The translations under genes were made by a program, and so were the position numbers. Under the pieces are notes generated by a model. That model did not search any database, was not told where the DNA came from, and saw only the letters and a program-made list of their open reading frames with translations. A DNA stretch of 64,000 nt from the NCBI RefSeq assembly GCF_000149955.1, contig NC_030994.1:2161071-2225070 (forward strand), in the 5' to 3' direction. Positions within the stretch are counted from its first letter, which is position 1, and each line of letters starts with the position of its first letter. This DNA comes from Fusarium oxysporum f. sp. lycopersici 4287. Its lineage: Eukaryota; Ascomycota; Sordariomycetes; Hypocreales; Nectriaceae. Below are positions 45,761 through 60,002 of this stretch, piece after piece.

Positions 45761-47017
45761 ATGAGGAATTCCTCCCAGCGAATCACCCTCAATGTCGCCC
45801 GCCTCTTTCACACCTCAGTCGCCGGGCCACGGCTGAGGCCTCGTCGACAATTTCATCTCACCTCTTTGGCTAGCTTCCCTCGAAAGCGAAGCTTCTTCAC
45901 CTCGAATCCCTACCTGTCTCAGGTCGACGACGGTTCCCGTTCCGTCTCTGAACTCTCCAAAGAAGAGAAAGGTCCTGCTTCTTCAAAGAGGAAGCCCACT
46001 CGATCGAATACAGCCAAGAATTCACTGCGTCGAGTCGCCATCATTGCCCAGCAGCCCAAACGAGGCGCAACAGCACCAGGAAGTCCCAGCGATGAACCTT
46101 CCAATGTGGTCAGCGCGACCTGCGTCGCAGAATCATTCAAGATGCCTGTAGTTCTCGAGATTCTTTCATCGCATGGTTTTGACATTGACCCGGATGGCAC
46201 GGGATTCGACGCAAACGAGGTGGTCCATGCAAGAGGTGTAAATGGTGGAGACATCTTTGTCTTTCCGTCCGGCACAATTGTGACATGGTCGCTGCCCCCC
46301 GATGTCGTTACAAGACAGATCATGCGTGCTGCTGAAGAAGCGCACTCCATTGAAAGTCGGGAGTTTGAGGATCTCGAATTCACAACCGATACAAACCGAG
46401 AAGCAAGTGTGCTGAAGGGCGATGTTATTGTTCTTGGTACTCGCAAGGAGCACAAGGAGGCTGATAAGCTAGACACTACTCTAGCAAAGGTTGCTTTCTC
46501 ATCGGGTCTGGCTCGAAGCACAAAACTTGCTGTTCTCGAAACGGCCTTGACCTCGTACTTTGAAAGCACACGCAACATCCCCGCACTACTCTCACAAGGT
46601 GCTGGTGTACCTCTTGGTCGAAAGTTCATCCTACAAAAAACAGGCGAGCTCCTCAGTCTGCGTGCTCGTCTCAATCACTATTCTGAACTCACCGACTCAT
46701 TGCCAGATATCTTCTGGGACACCAGCTCCGATCTTGGTCTAGAGGGTTACTACGAACAAGTTGGTCGTGCACTCGATGTAAACGTGCGAATCCGCGCATT
46801 GAACCAAAAGATGGACTACGCTGCTGAAATCGCCAGCGTTCTGCGTGAGATGTCCAGTGAGCAACATGGTACTCGCCTTGAATGGATCATTATCGTGCTC
46901 ATTGCCGTTGAAGTAATCTTTGAGTTACGTCGCATTGTGCTTGAGATGCTCCAGGAACGGGATGAACGGAAGCTTGCGGCTGAACTGCCAAAGTCTGTGG
47001 TGACACAACCGGTATAG
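45761..47017 (+). CDS. mitochondrial DUF155 protein (RMND1/Mrx10-like)
   Basis: Intact single exon of 418 aa. The N-terminal about 60 residues are Arg/Ser-rich and lack acidic residues, typical of a mitochondrial presequence. The DUF155/RMND1 domain follows: CVAESFKMPVVLEILSSHGF, GGDIFVFPSGTIVTWSLP, LEFTTDTNREASVLKGDVIVLG, AFSSGLARSTKLAVLE, ELLSLRARLNHYSELTDSLPDIFWDTSSDLGLEGYYEQV. A C-terminal membrane helix (EWIIIVLIAVEVIFEL) anchors it. In yeast the mitochondrial member is Mrx10, and human RMND1 supports mitochondrial translation. Yeast Rmd1/Rmd8 are non-mitochondrial relatives; the presequence favours the Mrx10 type. Confidence 0.9.
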   Translation: MRNSSQRITLNVARLFHTSVAGPRLRPRRQFHLTSLASFPRKRSFFTSNPYLSQVDDGSRSVSELSKEEKGPASSKRKPTRSNTAKNSLRRVAIIAQQPKRGATAPGSPSDEPSNVVSATCVAESFKMPVVLEILSSHGFDIDPDGTGFDANEVVHARGVNGGDIFVFPSGTIVTWSLPPDVVTRQIMRAAEEAHSIESREFEDLEFTTDTNREASVLKGDVIVLGTRKEHKEADKLDTTLAKVAFSSGLARSTKLAVLETALTSYFESTRNIPALLSQGAGVPLGRKFILQKTGELLSLRARLNHYSELTDSLPDIFWDTSSDLGLEGYYEQVGRALDVNVRIRALNQKMDYAAEIASVLREMSSEQHGTRLEWIIIVLIAVEVIFELRRIVLEMLQERDERKLAAELPKSVVTQPV

Positions 47018-47662
47018 ATCGCCAGCCTGGATGTAGATCTCTAGAGCTTTTGTACGACTGAATGAAAAACTCCATGTATAACATCTTTTGTTTGGGAATA
47101 GGTTGAAGATACGACATATGCCTCCAGGACTGGCTTGATAGATACCCCTCAGCTCAATAGAATTGACAATCAACTCAATGCGTTTGTCTTGCCCCTGTAG
47201 TTATCATCTTTCTCCATATCATGGATGACATACACATACTCACTCAACCCAGGACCCTTCGCATGTCTTACTGGTACAAAAGAAAGTCCATAGCGTAAAC
47301 ATATTAAGTATCAATGCAATAGTGTACCTTTTCTTCATCTGCATACACGCGCCAATTCGGCGTCTTGGATTACACAACCAGGAGTTTCCAACCCCCAGGT
47401 CAACAACTCGATGGAAAAGTCCACCAATTCCTCGTTCTTCCAAAATAATATATCTCTCGTCCCTTTTTCCCTGGTTGAGTCAAAAAACCAACTCCTCAAC
47501 AAAACGTAGCTAATAAAAACAAGTCGAGAATCCACTCTCTAAACGCCTCCCCTGACCCCCTTTCTCGCTCCTCCAATGCCCTAAGTCTGCCTTGATGATA
47601 TCATATCTGACCCCTTCCGCTTCGCGTCTCTCGTTTCCAAAAGATCCACATGGTGTCGATTA
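47018..47662. other. convergent 3' regions
   Basis: 645 bases between the stop of the RMND1-like gene and the stop of the large minus-strand gene. No supported gene. Confidence 0.6.
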
Positions 47663-50417
47663 TTACAATGGCTTCTGCTGCATGCCTGGGATCGGTGGGA
47701 CAGGAACAGGAGTCACCTTGTGGGGAGGTGGTGGTCCTGGCGTCCCGCTCATACTCGATCGCTGAGAATTGGGAGTCGGAGGCTTTTGCTGAGAAGCAAT
47801 ACTTGCTCGCGCAGCTGCAAGTCGGCTGGGGTCCATAGTCCCTCCTTGGCCAAAACCAGGAGTACCAGGCTGAGTGATCTTGTCAGCGAACATAGTAGAC
47901 CGCTCTTGAGCCGCGACCCGGGCTTTGGCTTGTTCGAGAATCCGCTGCTGTTGCGCTTCAGGGATAACGGTGTGATATCCTGTAAGTCCAGGGTTCTGAG
48001 CAGGCGTTCCTTGTTGAGGGGGGTTGCTCGGGTACCTGTTCATTTGATTGCCCACAGCCTGGTTCGGCGTACCATATCGCGGAGGCTGCTGCACATTAGG
48101 CGAGGCACTGTAGGCCTGTCTATTAACCTGAGGAGACATCGTGCGCTGCGGCACAGCTTGACCGTTAGTGTAGGCCCCAAAGTTGGGCTGTGCGGGCGTA
48201 GCGGCTTGTTGCTGTGGATAACCTGGTTGGAAAGCGAACCGGGCATTGGGAGTTCCTTGCTGAGCCTGCATCTGTCCAAACTGAGGTCTTGGCTGAGAAG
48301 CATACTGAGGCATGTTTTGGTGGCCATAAGGAGTTTGAGCTTTAGCAACCTGTGTGGCATATTGAGCAGGATAACCGTTGGGTCGAGAATACTGATTAGG
48401 TTGAGGAGGTCTGGGTTGAGCGGGCATAGGTCGTGGTGCAGGTGTGAAGCCGGGCGTAGGCCCAGGTCGATAGTATTGCTGTTGTTGCATAGAGGGGGTT
48501 CGTTGAGGGGTTGCGTACTGGGTCTGGGGAGTATGATGCCCATAGGAAACTCCCGATACACTAGGTGTACGTTGAGGCGGCGGCCGGGCATTAGCCTGAG
48601 CAGCTTGTTGCTGAGCTCTCAACCGAGCCTGAACACCCGCCTCATCCTCCTCCATAACTCCTTTGTACTTATCAGTTTGGACTTGAACCTTGGTGCTGAT
48701 GAGAAGATCCTCCAATTGGTCTCCATTCAGCTTGGCGACTGCATATGGCGGTAGTGTCTTGATGATCAGAGCAAGCTGCGCCTTAAGCATCTCATATGTG
48801 GCTTGCTCGCCTTCCGAAGGAGTAGGTCCGGGAGTAGCCAGCATATCGCCATTGACTGGGTCGCTTGATGAGCGGTTTTGCGAGTTGGGGAGGTTAAGGT
48901 TTCGGATGCGTTGGTAAGAAGACAGGGTCTCAATCATGTCGCTGACTTCTTCCAAAATCTCATCGACTTCCTTCTCCTCATCCGCCCGTTTTGTGCCCAG
49001 AGCCTCTTCGAGTGACGGATCAACAACAGATTCATCCCAACTATCAATCGCTTCTTGGATAGCCTTCTCGTCGATGACCATAGCCTCATCCTTCTCGGCC
49101 ATTTCGTCACTGTCAGCACCACCATAATATTCGACCTCAATCATGTTCTGGAAAGATCGGTGGCCCGATCGCTGCCACCACATTCGACCCGCAACACTCG
49201 ACGGCACAACAGCTCCTGAATCATCCTTGCACGGTGCGAAGCTAGAAAAGGCGCCTCGGAAAAGCGATTCCATCTCGTGCAGTTCGAGTTCAGTAGTTGA
49301 AGGTCGCTTTCCCGCTAGACTTTGCGCACGTTCTCGTTGCTTGGTGATGGTCTGTGATGAAGGAGTCGCATTGCTGTAGTCGAGGTAACATCCAGCAGTC
49401 AATTTGGTTGTGAAGTAAGACGCATTTCGGAACTTGGAGGTATCTGTCAGTTCTGGTCGATAAAAGTCCAGAACGTTGCCCTTAGCTTGCGTCTTAGGCT
49501 GCTTGGGTGGCTGCAGAGGCGGCAGGTTCTTTGGCGACGAAAACAAATCTCCAAGAGTCTGTGTTCGCTCATGAGGCGTTGTCGGCATAACATGAGTTAA
49601 TGACATTCCCTGGGGTAAGGGCATATCACGCAATTTGGGTTCATCGGAGATTGGAAGACTGGAGAACAGCCTTCTCTCCTGAGGTGCATATGCAACAAGG
49701 GAGAGTACCAACTCTCCCTTCTGAGGAGATGGTGGAAGTTTTGCCTCGACTGCAAGAGGGTCGGCCGAAGTTTTCGGGTAAGCCTTTTCTCGTCGAAGAA
49801 GTTGCAGGGCCTTTTCCTTAAAGTCCGAGATTTGCACTCTCAATTCCTCGTTGGTCGCTTGCTTTTCATCATCGGCTGGCTTTGTCTTGATATCCTTGAG
49901 AGCGGCTTGGAGAGCAGAGACCAGGTCATTAGCCACTTGGTCTAGATCCTCGTAAGCATTCGCGGCAGCCTTCTCGGAGATGGTGGTTAGATCAGTCGAC
50001 TTTTGACGCTTGGCTCGGTGTTCATCTTGCTCATCATCAGAGGATTCGGGCAAGGGGCGCTTGAGGATGGAGGGACCGATGTCGTAGCTATTGGTGATGG
50101 GTTAGTGGATCTGAGGGAGAAGTCATTCGCGACAAAGTTGCGATGCGATGAAAAAAGAAGTGGTAAAAAAAGCAGGCATACCTGCTCAGAACTTCAACAA
50201 AAGATTTTATCACGTCGCGTTGGTCCTTTTTGGGCTCTCCATTCGTAATGGCAGGTTTTTGCTCCTCGGAGGCATTGTCTTCATCGCGGTCTTCCATTTC
50301 TTCCGTCTCGCGTTTTCGCTTTCCCGGAGCGACAGGTTGCGCTTTGTCGAGGCTGGGAGATTCTGAGGTGCCGTTGGCATGGATGGCCGTGGGCTGGGCC
50401 ATGGTCGGCGTGGTCAT
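47663..50417 (-). CDS. large Pro/Gln-rich nuclear protein, unknown
   Basis: Exons 50417-50182 and 50087-47663 join in frame to 886 aa. The N terminus has a bipartite-like basic segment (GKRKRETEE) and acidic stretches. A conserved globular part follows (about 80-400) with LVLSLVAYAPQERRLFSSLP, GNVLDFYRPELTDTSKFRNASYF and FRGAFSSFAPCKDDSGAVVPSSVAGRMWWQRSG. The C-terminal 400 residues are low complexity, dominated by Pro, Gln, Ala and Tyr, as in fungal transcriptional co-regulators. I recognise the conserved part as widespread in Pezizomycotina but cannot name it with certainty. Nuclear, chromatin- or transcription-related function is inference from composition and nuclear-localisation-like basic motifs. 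Confidence 0.75.
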
Positions 50418-51553
50418 GATGGCTTCAAAAAAGAGCCTTGGATGGTTTTGGTTCCGTCGTCGGGGCGTTGGCCGCGCCTCGTCGCGATACGCGGTAGTTG
50501 CAGTGGCAGTCAGTGGTTCCTGTTAGCAGCGGTTGGAGCTGGAATGACAGCGGTAGTGGATGGCAGAAATGGGTTATGGGTATGGGGGGCCAGGTCCTCA
50601 ATCGCTGGTGCAACTCCAGGTAAATAATAAGTCAATAACTTTAGTAGGTATCGATTCAACAGCGGTTGAAGAAGCGCAAACGATTCGATTCCATCGAGTA
50701 AAGTCACGACACAATCGTACAGTCAATCGATGTAACAGGAAGTAATCGAGTCGTAAATTACGCGACAAACACGTCTCAAAGCAATAGTTCAAGTCGAAAA
50801 ATGGGGGGAGGATGATTGATTGCCTTTGGCTCTCTCTGCTTCGGCTGTCCTTTGGTTGCTTTGCTTTGCTTTGCGCTCAGCCTGAGCCTGGGGGGGGGAA
50901 GAATGTGTCTCCTCGATCGCCAAGTACCTTGTACCTCGTCCCTTACTTGTCGCTTGCAAATCTCGGACCCGCTCTGTCCCTTTTTGCGAAGTGAAGCCTC
51001 AGGAGCCACTTCATGCACGTGACTCAGCTGGAGATTCAACGGTTTAAGGTGCATACAGTGTTGTGGAACATGATCATCTTGGGTTACCTAAATGTTGCTA
51101 TATTTCTTTGTTCTAAATGGGCTGAAATACTGAAAATGCCTAGTTTTGTGGCGATTGTTCTACAAACAAGACAACAGCATTCTTGTGAAGAAAAGTATCA
51201 TCCACCTCGAGCTCTTTGTTACTCAACAGCCAGCTCATTGACACTGACAGAGTGGCTGCAGGCCTAGCGTAATCATGATCATGATCATAGTATCCATTTT
51301 ACCCCAGTCCGTAACCTCGATTATGATCTCATCACTTCATAAGCACCATCAAATCACCAACAGAACATGTAGGCAAAAAGTCAATAGGATTCATATTACT
51401 GAGCAACAAGTACGAGAAGCCATCTTCTCAATTCCTGACGCTCATGGTCTGTCATACAATTCAAACTAGTCCCATGCCAGTATCCAAAGCCATGTCCATG
51501 CTGCGTGTTCCATTCGCTATCTGTAATTCATACATAAAAACTTCATCGTTATC
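50418..51553. other. intergenic, nothing recognised
   Basis: Promoter of the large nuclear protein on the left and the 3' region of PEP4 on the right. Frames up to 98 codons here lack any support. Confidence 0.55.
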
Positions 51554-52852
<1,299 letters not shown>

Positions 52853-53919
52853 GATGGACAATCGGGTCGATAATGCGACCAAGTGAATGGAGTGATGGAA
52901 GAGCCTCTGATCGATCAGAAAAACAGGACTAACCCCCTCAAAGTTAGCGAATTCAATGGTTGGAGAGACTTTGAGATGCAAGATGCAAGATGGAGTTGGA
53001 GGAGATAAGATGGTTGGTTAATAACGACGGGAAAGGTAAGAAGGCAAGCGAGGCGGAGGAAAGCACCGTCCGAGCTGTGCTTGGCTGGGGGAAGCTTATT
53101 GCGCGTGCTTGCGGCCTGTTTCGGCGGTTAGTGGTGGGTGTGGCCTGGGCCTCGCACCTCACACCTGCCTGGATTCGTAAGTTACGCCTCCGGACTTTAG
53201 TCTTTTGGTGGGTGAAGACTTCCCCTGCTCATGCATGACCTTGTGACTTGGTCTTGCTTGTCTGGCAATGACGCACCATTTGTATCCACTTTCCCTGCTC
53301 GGCAACCAGCTCCAAGCCTTTCCGCCTTAGGCATCATGCCTGTCTCATCTTATCAGTGCCAAGTTCAAGCGTATCAGGAACAAACAACAAAACATGCTGT
53401 TACTCTTTACCAGGGTCTGGAACACTTCCTCTTATGCTGTTGTCGTGGAAGATTCCTTAGAGGTTAATGATCTATGATGAGTGCGACATGCACGTAGTAT
53501 TCGTATGATGCCCCTGGCCTGCTCACGCGTTTGCGGTGAGATATTTATGTTAGTGTTCCTGATAGCTTAACTTACAACGTGGTACCATTGAAACTAACAC
53601 TACCTACCTTAGCATTAGCATTAGCACTCTGGGGTTAAACACTGCTCTAGCTTAGCTCGGATCCTCTATCATGCCTTGTTCCTGATCGTCAGACGAATAC
53701 ATTCTCACCGTCTAGGCAATCACAATAACGAAATATAAGCGGAATTGCAGCAATTTGTAACCGGAAACTGTCTCTCCTCTATTAAATATAAATAATGTCC
53801 CTACGATAAATGCCCCTGTCCCTAACCTGTATTATATATAGCTACAACCGCCCGGTTGAGCCTTGACCCATCATGAAAGTCGTCATCATAACTTCGTTAG
53901 TAACATCAACCAATAACAC
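52853..53919. other. intergenic, nothing recognised
   Basis: PEP4 promoter and leader at the left (pyrimidine-rich on the minus strand near 53000-53160) and the 3' region of the NLR gene at the right. The part 53500-53920 is AT-richer than its surroundings and has no frames. Confidence 0.5.
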
Positions 53920-56488
53920 TCAAGCTCCTCGCATTTCCTTCTTGGAACGCTCCATCGCTTCAGCAAACACTTGCCGCACATCATCCAGTTCAGCATAATG
54001 CTTGATCAGTTCCTCCAATCTCTCCAACCTGGAGCCCGTCATATCATCCGACAACTTGCACCATCCAGAATGAAGTGCAACAAAAAGAAATGCTAAGCTC
54101 CCACGGCAGACTTGGTCATCTCGGATCCAAGAACGGAGTGCACCTCTTGTAAGGTTGACACTGCAGCCACGGTCTCTTAACAGGAGTATAAGCAAGCCCT
54201 TAAAGCCAATCTGTCCGGCCTTGAAGAATGCTTCAATAGCATCTTGTCCGACGGTCAGAGAACCCTTGAGATATCTCAACATTACAGGCAACAATCTATC
54301 GCCATGTCGCGCGTTGGACGTCGTGTTGATAAGCATATCCTGTGTGATCTTGAACTCATCCTCAGCTCTCTCCGCCAGCACAACAAACTCCCTCGCTGAG
54401 CAAACACCCGCTGCAGCGTCCAATAGTGGCTGTGTGATCCGCACGCTCTCATCTTTGTGCTCGAAGAGAACTTGCAAGCCAGGAAAGCCAAGCTCCCATA
54501 GTGTCTCGATGACAATCTCCTCGTCGATGTCAACGTCAGCAGCACGGTTGGCAAGAAGCATCTCGAGAACTTCAGGGGCCCAGTCGTCGGTGTCTTTCTG
54601 TGGTGAAGCTATCGCTGCTAGGACGACTTGTTTCGTGAATTGGACTTGGGATGCTGGCATTTCGAGAAATATGGCCATAAAGTCAGGTCGGCATCGGGTG
54701 TTGGCAAGAGCTAGTGTCATGAGCTTCTCATCGACAAAGCCCTCATGTGCCCGGTGCTTAAGAAGAACTCTAAGCATGGCTGGACCCTGACGATTCTCGA
54801 TAGCCTTCTCGGCAACGGTCGGTGTGATTTCAATCCGTGTTCCATGCTGTGTAAGCAGGTAATCCATAGTCCTGGGGTGGCATATGCTCGCGATACTCTC
54901 CATCATCCACTCGTCAAGTTCGATGTCATCCCCATGGAGTTCAAATAGTAACCTGAGTATTTGGAGTCCATGCCGTTCATTCCTTATCGCTCCGATCATG
55001 GCTGCGTCGCTCCATCTGAAATCGGGATGATCGAAAATAGGATCCATCATCTCAACGCTTGCACATTCTGCCGCGGAGCAAGAAAGATCTTGATCGCGTG
55101 AGATTTCATCTTGTCGAAGTATCATGATCTTCTCCAGCATTCCAGGACATCCCCATCTTGCTGCTGCTCGAATGGTATAAGGCGTCAAAGGCTCGCCCTT
55201 TTTGAGAAGAAACGCCAGCATCTCGACTCTTCCGGTGAGTATCGCACTAACAAACGGCGACTTGAGTCGCGCATGGTGCTTTTCTCTATCTTCATCTGTG
55301 TTACCAAATCCCAAGTGCTCAAGGTTGTCGCGTTTGTGGTTTGTCGATGCGCTGGGGGCGGGCAATTCCGAGCCATTGGGTAATCCTTTGAGGAACTTGA
55401 TTGCATCCTCCGCACAGCGAAGCTTGCAGATGCTCTCGCTGGCCGATCGCACCCAGTGGAAATTGTACTCCGACTTTGCTTGGAATACTCGCTTGACCTG
55501 GGTGGTACTTGTCCCTGACCATCCTCGCTTGATCGCGATGTGTCGCACGCGCTGGTTAATGAAGATCTCAACATCATGCTTTGACTCGGAGAATGAGTCC
55601 AGATCTCGGTGGACAAACTCGCCCAGGTACTCGTAAATCTTCGAACTTGGTCGACTGAGAATGAGGAGGTGGAGGTTCGCGGCTGGTTTTGGGCCACGGA
55701 ACGTTTGCTCCATCAACTCCAGCAGAATCGTTCGAGAGGCCGCGTCGCACTCATCTAACCCATCGATGACGCAGAAGATGTGACGGTCAGATCTGAAAGC
55801 AACCTCGACTAGCAAGTTCCACAGTGCTTGAGGTTTCTCAAAGACTCGAGAGCCGCGATGCGCATGTCTCCTGCGGATTCTGTCGCTGAGGAAGTGAGGG
55901 TGGTTTTGAAAGAGCTGAGTGAGAAGACCTCGTAGAATACCCTGAGCCGTGTTCCTTTGCGAATCATTTGGGTCGCAGAAGAAGTACGGGCAGGTGTTTG
56001 TGGGATCAGTCGCGAAGTTACTTGTGAGCCTTTCGGCGAGATAGACACCCAATGTCGACTTTCCTCTTCCTTGAGTTCCAGAAAGCCATAAAACTTGCTG
56101 GTTTTCTGACTCTGGTTGAAGCCAGCTTTTGACTTCTGGCACATTCATAATCCATTCACAGGTCTTGGGCGCCCTTGGACCCTGCTGCGTTCTGAGCGCA
56201 TCCTTTGCATGTGAGGGATCCGACCAGATGAGATCGTTATAGAAAGCTTCAATCTGCTTTTCCTTATCCGCATCATCTATAAAGTCAGTATATTTAAGCT
56301 CTTGTCAAGAGATGTGGCGTCTTACTTGGAACGTGACGCGTTTCATAGCGCTTATGAGCAACTGTGCTTGTGCTCGGCCACGGATAGTGTCCTAGGAAGC
56401 TATCCGGCGATAGAGGTCCCTCATCAGAGGCGGAGAACCGCGACCTCGAAGATCGCGGGGAGTCGTCTTTCGCTCTTGAGAAGCCCAT
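53920..56488 (-). CDS. NACHT-domain NLR (STAND NTPase) with diverged C-terminal repeats
   Basis: Fungal NOD-like receptor, a class linked to allorecognition and immune-like cell death. Exons 56488-56326 and 56276-53920 join in frame to 839 aa. Residues 1-97 contain a Ser/Pro-rich start and a KTCEWIMNVPEVKSWL segment that precedes NACHT in many fungal NLRs. Walker A is GTQGRGKST (121-129), Walker B CVIDGLDECD (about 223-232), and a sensor-like LHLLILSRPS follows. From about 420 the protein holds eight or nine weak repeats of 30-36 residues with the pattern V.IT...L..A...........LL (VRITQPLLDAAAG, FKITQDMLINTTS, VQFTKQVVLAAIA). These look like the alpha-helical repeats of fungal NLRs but are far diverged, unlike the near-identical repeats of fast-evolving receptors. 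No known death-effector domain is visible at the N terminus. Confidence 0.9.
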
Positions 56489-56493
56489 TATTC

Positions 56494-56518
56494 GATTTGA
56501 TTTGATTTGATTTGATTT
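56494..56518. repeat. (GATTT)5 microsatellite
   Basis: Five perfect copies immediately upstream of the NLR start codon (56488), within the probable leader. Confidence 0.95.
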
Positions 56519-59171
56519 GATGTGATATTGCGAAGATCAAGTTGCAAACGCGGTTCTTAGCCCGACTTACATGCAATGCAATAGTCGGTGTATCAATACC
56601 AGCGGCGACTTCGATTTCCTGGCGTGATGCATGCGTCGACAGAGGAGGGGTGGTACCTTTTACCGTCTGTCATTAGTGCAAGCGAAGTGAAAGTCTCATG
56701 ACAAGAAGATGAGAGGAAAGATACGGCAAAGAAGGAATATCTATCGTATTCGAGATCGTCTGGAATACTGTGGCAATATCTCCTTTAGGGGAATCTTCAT
56801 ATAAAAAAAAGCGTTGACGTTGATTAATTAGGGGAGCTAAACTAAATTAACAATAAACCGTTAATATCGGTCGGGGGGCTTCCCCTCGTTGAGGAATGTC
56901 TAAAGGGGAAAATAGGAAGGCTGGTGTATACGCCAGCGCCAAGATGGTCCAGGCTCAAGGTCTTTTTTTTCAGGGTTGTAGACTCGACCCATGCAGAGGC
57001 GACCAAGAATCTGCAATGACGTTAACTTAAGGTTGGTAGAAAAAGAAACCTCAGACTGAATATTCTGTGACAGTATTTGCACATAATATTCACATCATAT
57101 TGTCAGTATGCTATCGTCTTCTTCTCGGCTCCCCATCTACTTTAGTCATGACCCCAGCCTATTAATTTCGCATCGAGATTATGCATATCATCCTCGGGCT
57201 GTCCAAGCTTCTGCAAACATTTTATCCCAGCCAATCAAGGTAATGAAGACGCGTGAAAGAGAGACCTCGATGTCTCGGCGCTGTTGTGTTCGTGGCCACT
57301 CACTTGTCACGTTTTAAACCATTGTCAGAAATTAAATCACCAATTATCAGATCGTACTGAACTGGGAATTGAAGGGATCCCAAGGTGATGTTCTGATGGT
57401 CACTTTGTGTAGTAGCATATCGGTACGACCTCTGTGATAATTCTTTCCTCCCTCAATTCTTTTGTATTGATGATTGTATTGAAAGTTGAGTGGAATGATT
57501 GCTTCAAATACAAACTCCTCATGCTCTACTTTCGATCTAATTAAATGTTGTGTGATCTCGGTAGCCTTCAGTCAGCGCTCCTGTTGGTCTCCAAGTCACC
57601 AACTTTGGATAGTATAGAATGTGAGCTTCTGGGGCTTTCAATGCCGTCGATGCAGGTGGTTTTGAGATACCAGTGTAGTTATATATACCTCCGAATTAGA
57701 CTCGGGCTGTAGGCTTTTTACACTCGATTGGAAACCCGAATAGTCAAGCTGCAGTCCAAATGACTCCAGGTCAGTTCTATACAGAGTTCACTACCAAGGT
57801 TACTGGACGCTTTGCAAGTGGTAACGTTGACTTTTCGCCGATTTGTTTCGCGATCTTGAATACAAAATATTTGAAGGGTGGCTCTCCGAAGAGGGTGAGT
57901 ATATATCCACAGACTGTGACTGGCCGGTGTCATCTATGTGAAGTTATGAGACAACATTCCTGCTCGAAGTGAATGCTTCGTACACTCTATCTCTGTACGT
58001 GGCCTTTGGGTCCGCCGTATACTATTGGCGTCGCCCTTTGGCACACTTCTACGTTGCACTCCAGCCATCTCACTTACAAGGAGTGAGACAAGAGGAAACT
58101 ACACATTCAATTCAAGACGAATGCAACTGCCAGCGATTGCATGGCCAACTATGCGACCATGATGTGAGTTCGACCATAAAGATTACATAACTCATGAGAG
58201 TTAATAATAAGTGTCTCTCCGAGAGCATATGTATTCCGCACATCTTAAGTCCGAGGGCTTACGTGTTGGGGAGACGAATCCCAGCCCTCAAACCTTTCGA
58301 TACATTCTGAATACGAAGTTCATTACCTTGTGAAGAGCAATTATTCTGTCTGCTTGATTAAGAGAAGGCTAGAGGATCATCACAGTGTGATGTTATATAT
58401 CTCGGAACGGTCGGACGTGGTTGGCCCCGGGACACTCGGTGGTGATGCAACTGCAACGCTTTGACCTGGTTATATGACGGTAGAAACGAGTGCTGTTAAC
58501 CGTTGTTAGAAATACCTCATAGTGCTGGAGTAAAAACACTCCGCCGCACCTTTCGCCTATATGCAGGTGGCCTGATTTAAGGGTGGCAACTAGTAACTCT
58601 CTTCTTAACTCTGACACTCGACAACCAGACCCACAAGCATAACTATATTAAGGTAGAAGTCTACTCAAGTCTTTAACTCTGTCTTTGTTTCGTAGTTTTG
58701 TAACATATCTTTCTGGTTTGATGAATCCCATCGCAGTTCGTAATTGTCTCAGTTGCTATCAACGTGTTCTCCTTCTCTGGAACTTTTGACCAACAGCACC
58801 TCAAAATCACCGTGCTTTGACTTTCTGAGCCCTGCGTATGCATATGCTCACCCTACATAGGTCTCCAACTGGACCACTCTCAGGCCATCTAAAGTGAAAT
58901 GTGGATTTGAGGTGTTGAGTGTCGGCCTGCTCAAAGAACTGATTGTCGTTGGCTCAAATCGATCTTGTTAATGTCCAATAAATAGTCTTCCGACTTCACA
59001 GAACTGTGCGTAGCTATAAAACTTCTCATAGACACCAATCTGTCAAATACTTACTTAAAATCGGTTACGTTCACAGTTCAGTTCGCTACATCATGGCACG
59101 TTATTCCTTGTTTCTATTAGGTACCGAGAATGTCGACTTCCGGCTCGCATAGTCAGGGGTCTCTTCAAGCT

Positions 59172-59350
59172 TCAACCAACAGCTGCCAGCACAGCAGCTG
59201 AACTCCGGAGCTAGGGAAAATCATTGCAAGCTTAACCATGCTGCGCCAATCACAGCTTGAGCTGGAGACAAGTGAGTAATCTGGGCGCTCGGTACAGGTA
59301 CCGACACCAGACAACCCCTGCTGTTTCTTCACGACTTCAACCAACACACT
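59172..59350. repeat. diverged duplicated segment, copy A
   Basis: Shares with copy B (60328-60495) an ordered series of blocks: TCAACCAACA..TGCCA at the left, GCCAATCA/GACCAATCA in the middle and a 24-base identity (59325-59348 versus 60470-60493) at the right. Spacing is 153 versus 142 bases. No common open frame runs through both. Confidence 0.55.
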
Positions 59351-60002
59351 TTCTCTAGATGGAGTTTTTTCAGGCAGGACGCAACAAAACGGCGGGACCC
59401 TGATAGAACAACTTCTTAATCTGGTGCCGCATGAGAGACCTTTGAGAAATGTCTCACATGCTTTTAGAGTAAGTACAGTCTGAGGTTTTGGTGCCGCGGT
59501 TTAGTAGTTCTCACGACCTTCTTACTTCACCTCCCTAAGAGCAAACATACACTGGCTTGGCCTCAAAGTCTTGGCTTAGGACGAGAATCTGTATCTGGCG
59601 ATTCTGAGGTACAATAGTGTAGTCTAATCAAGAAACACGATATTAGGCAGGTTACTGAGGACTCTGCCCTGGACATGTAGCTCATTATATTGCAACAGCG
59701 AATGGCCCAAGTATACATTCCCCCTCCCATCTTGATCGACGGGTTCATCTTTTCTATACTTTTGCTGCAACCACAACTAACACTACATATTGGATATCTG
59801 TCAGTTTTCCTTCTTGTGGTCATAGGCAAATCGGAGTAGCCACAATAAACAAGAGCTATGATTTGAGATGTCATATCAGCATTTAGCATGCACCTTCTGT
59901 ATCCGCCGCTTGTAGTTTTCGTGTTGCTATGACACTGAGTGTGGCTTTATGGTTTGATAAGTTGACTTTTACTAATAAAAGCTCAGGCAATACAAGAGTA
60001 AT

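Noticed and set aside
59563..59889. 108-codon minus-strand frame with several cysteines
   Set aside because: No signal peptide and irregular composition; no support from neighbours.
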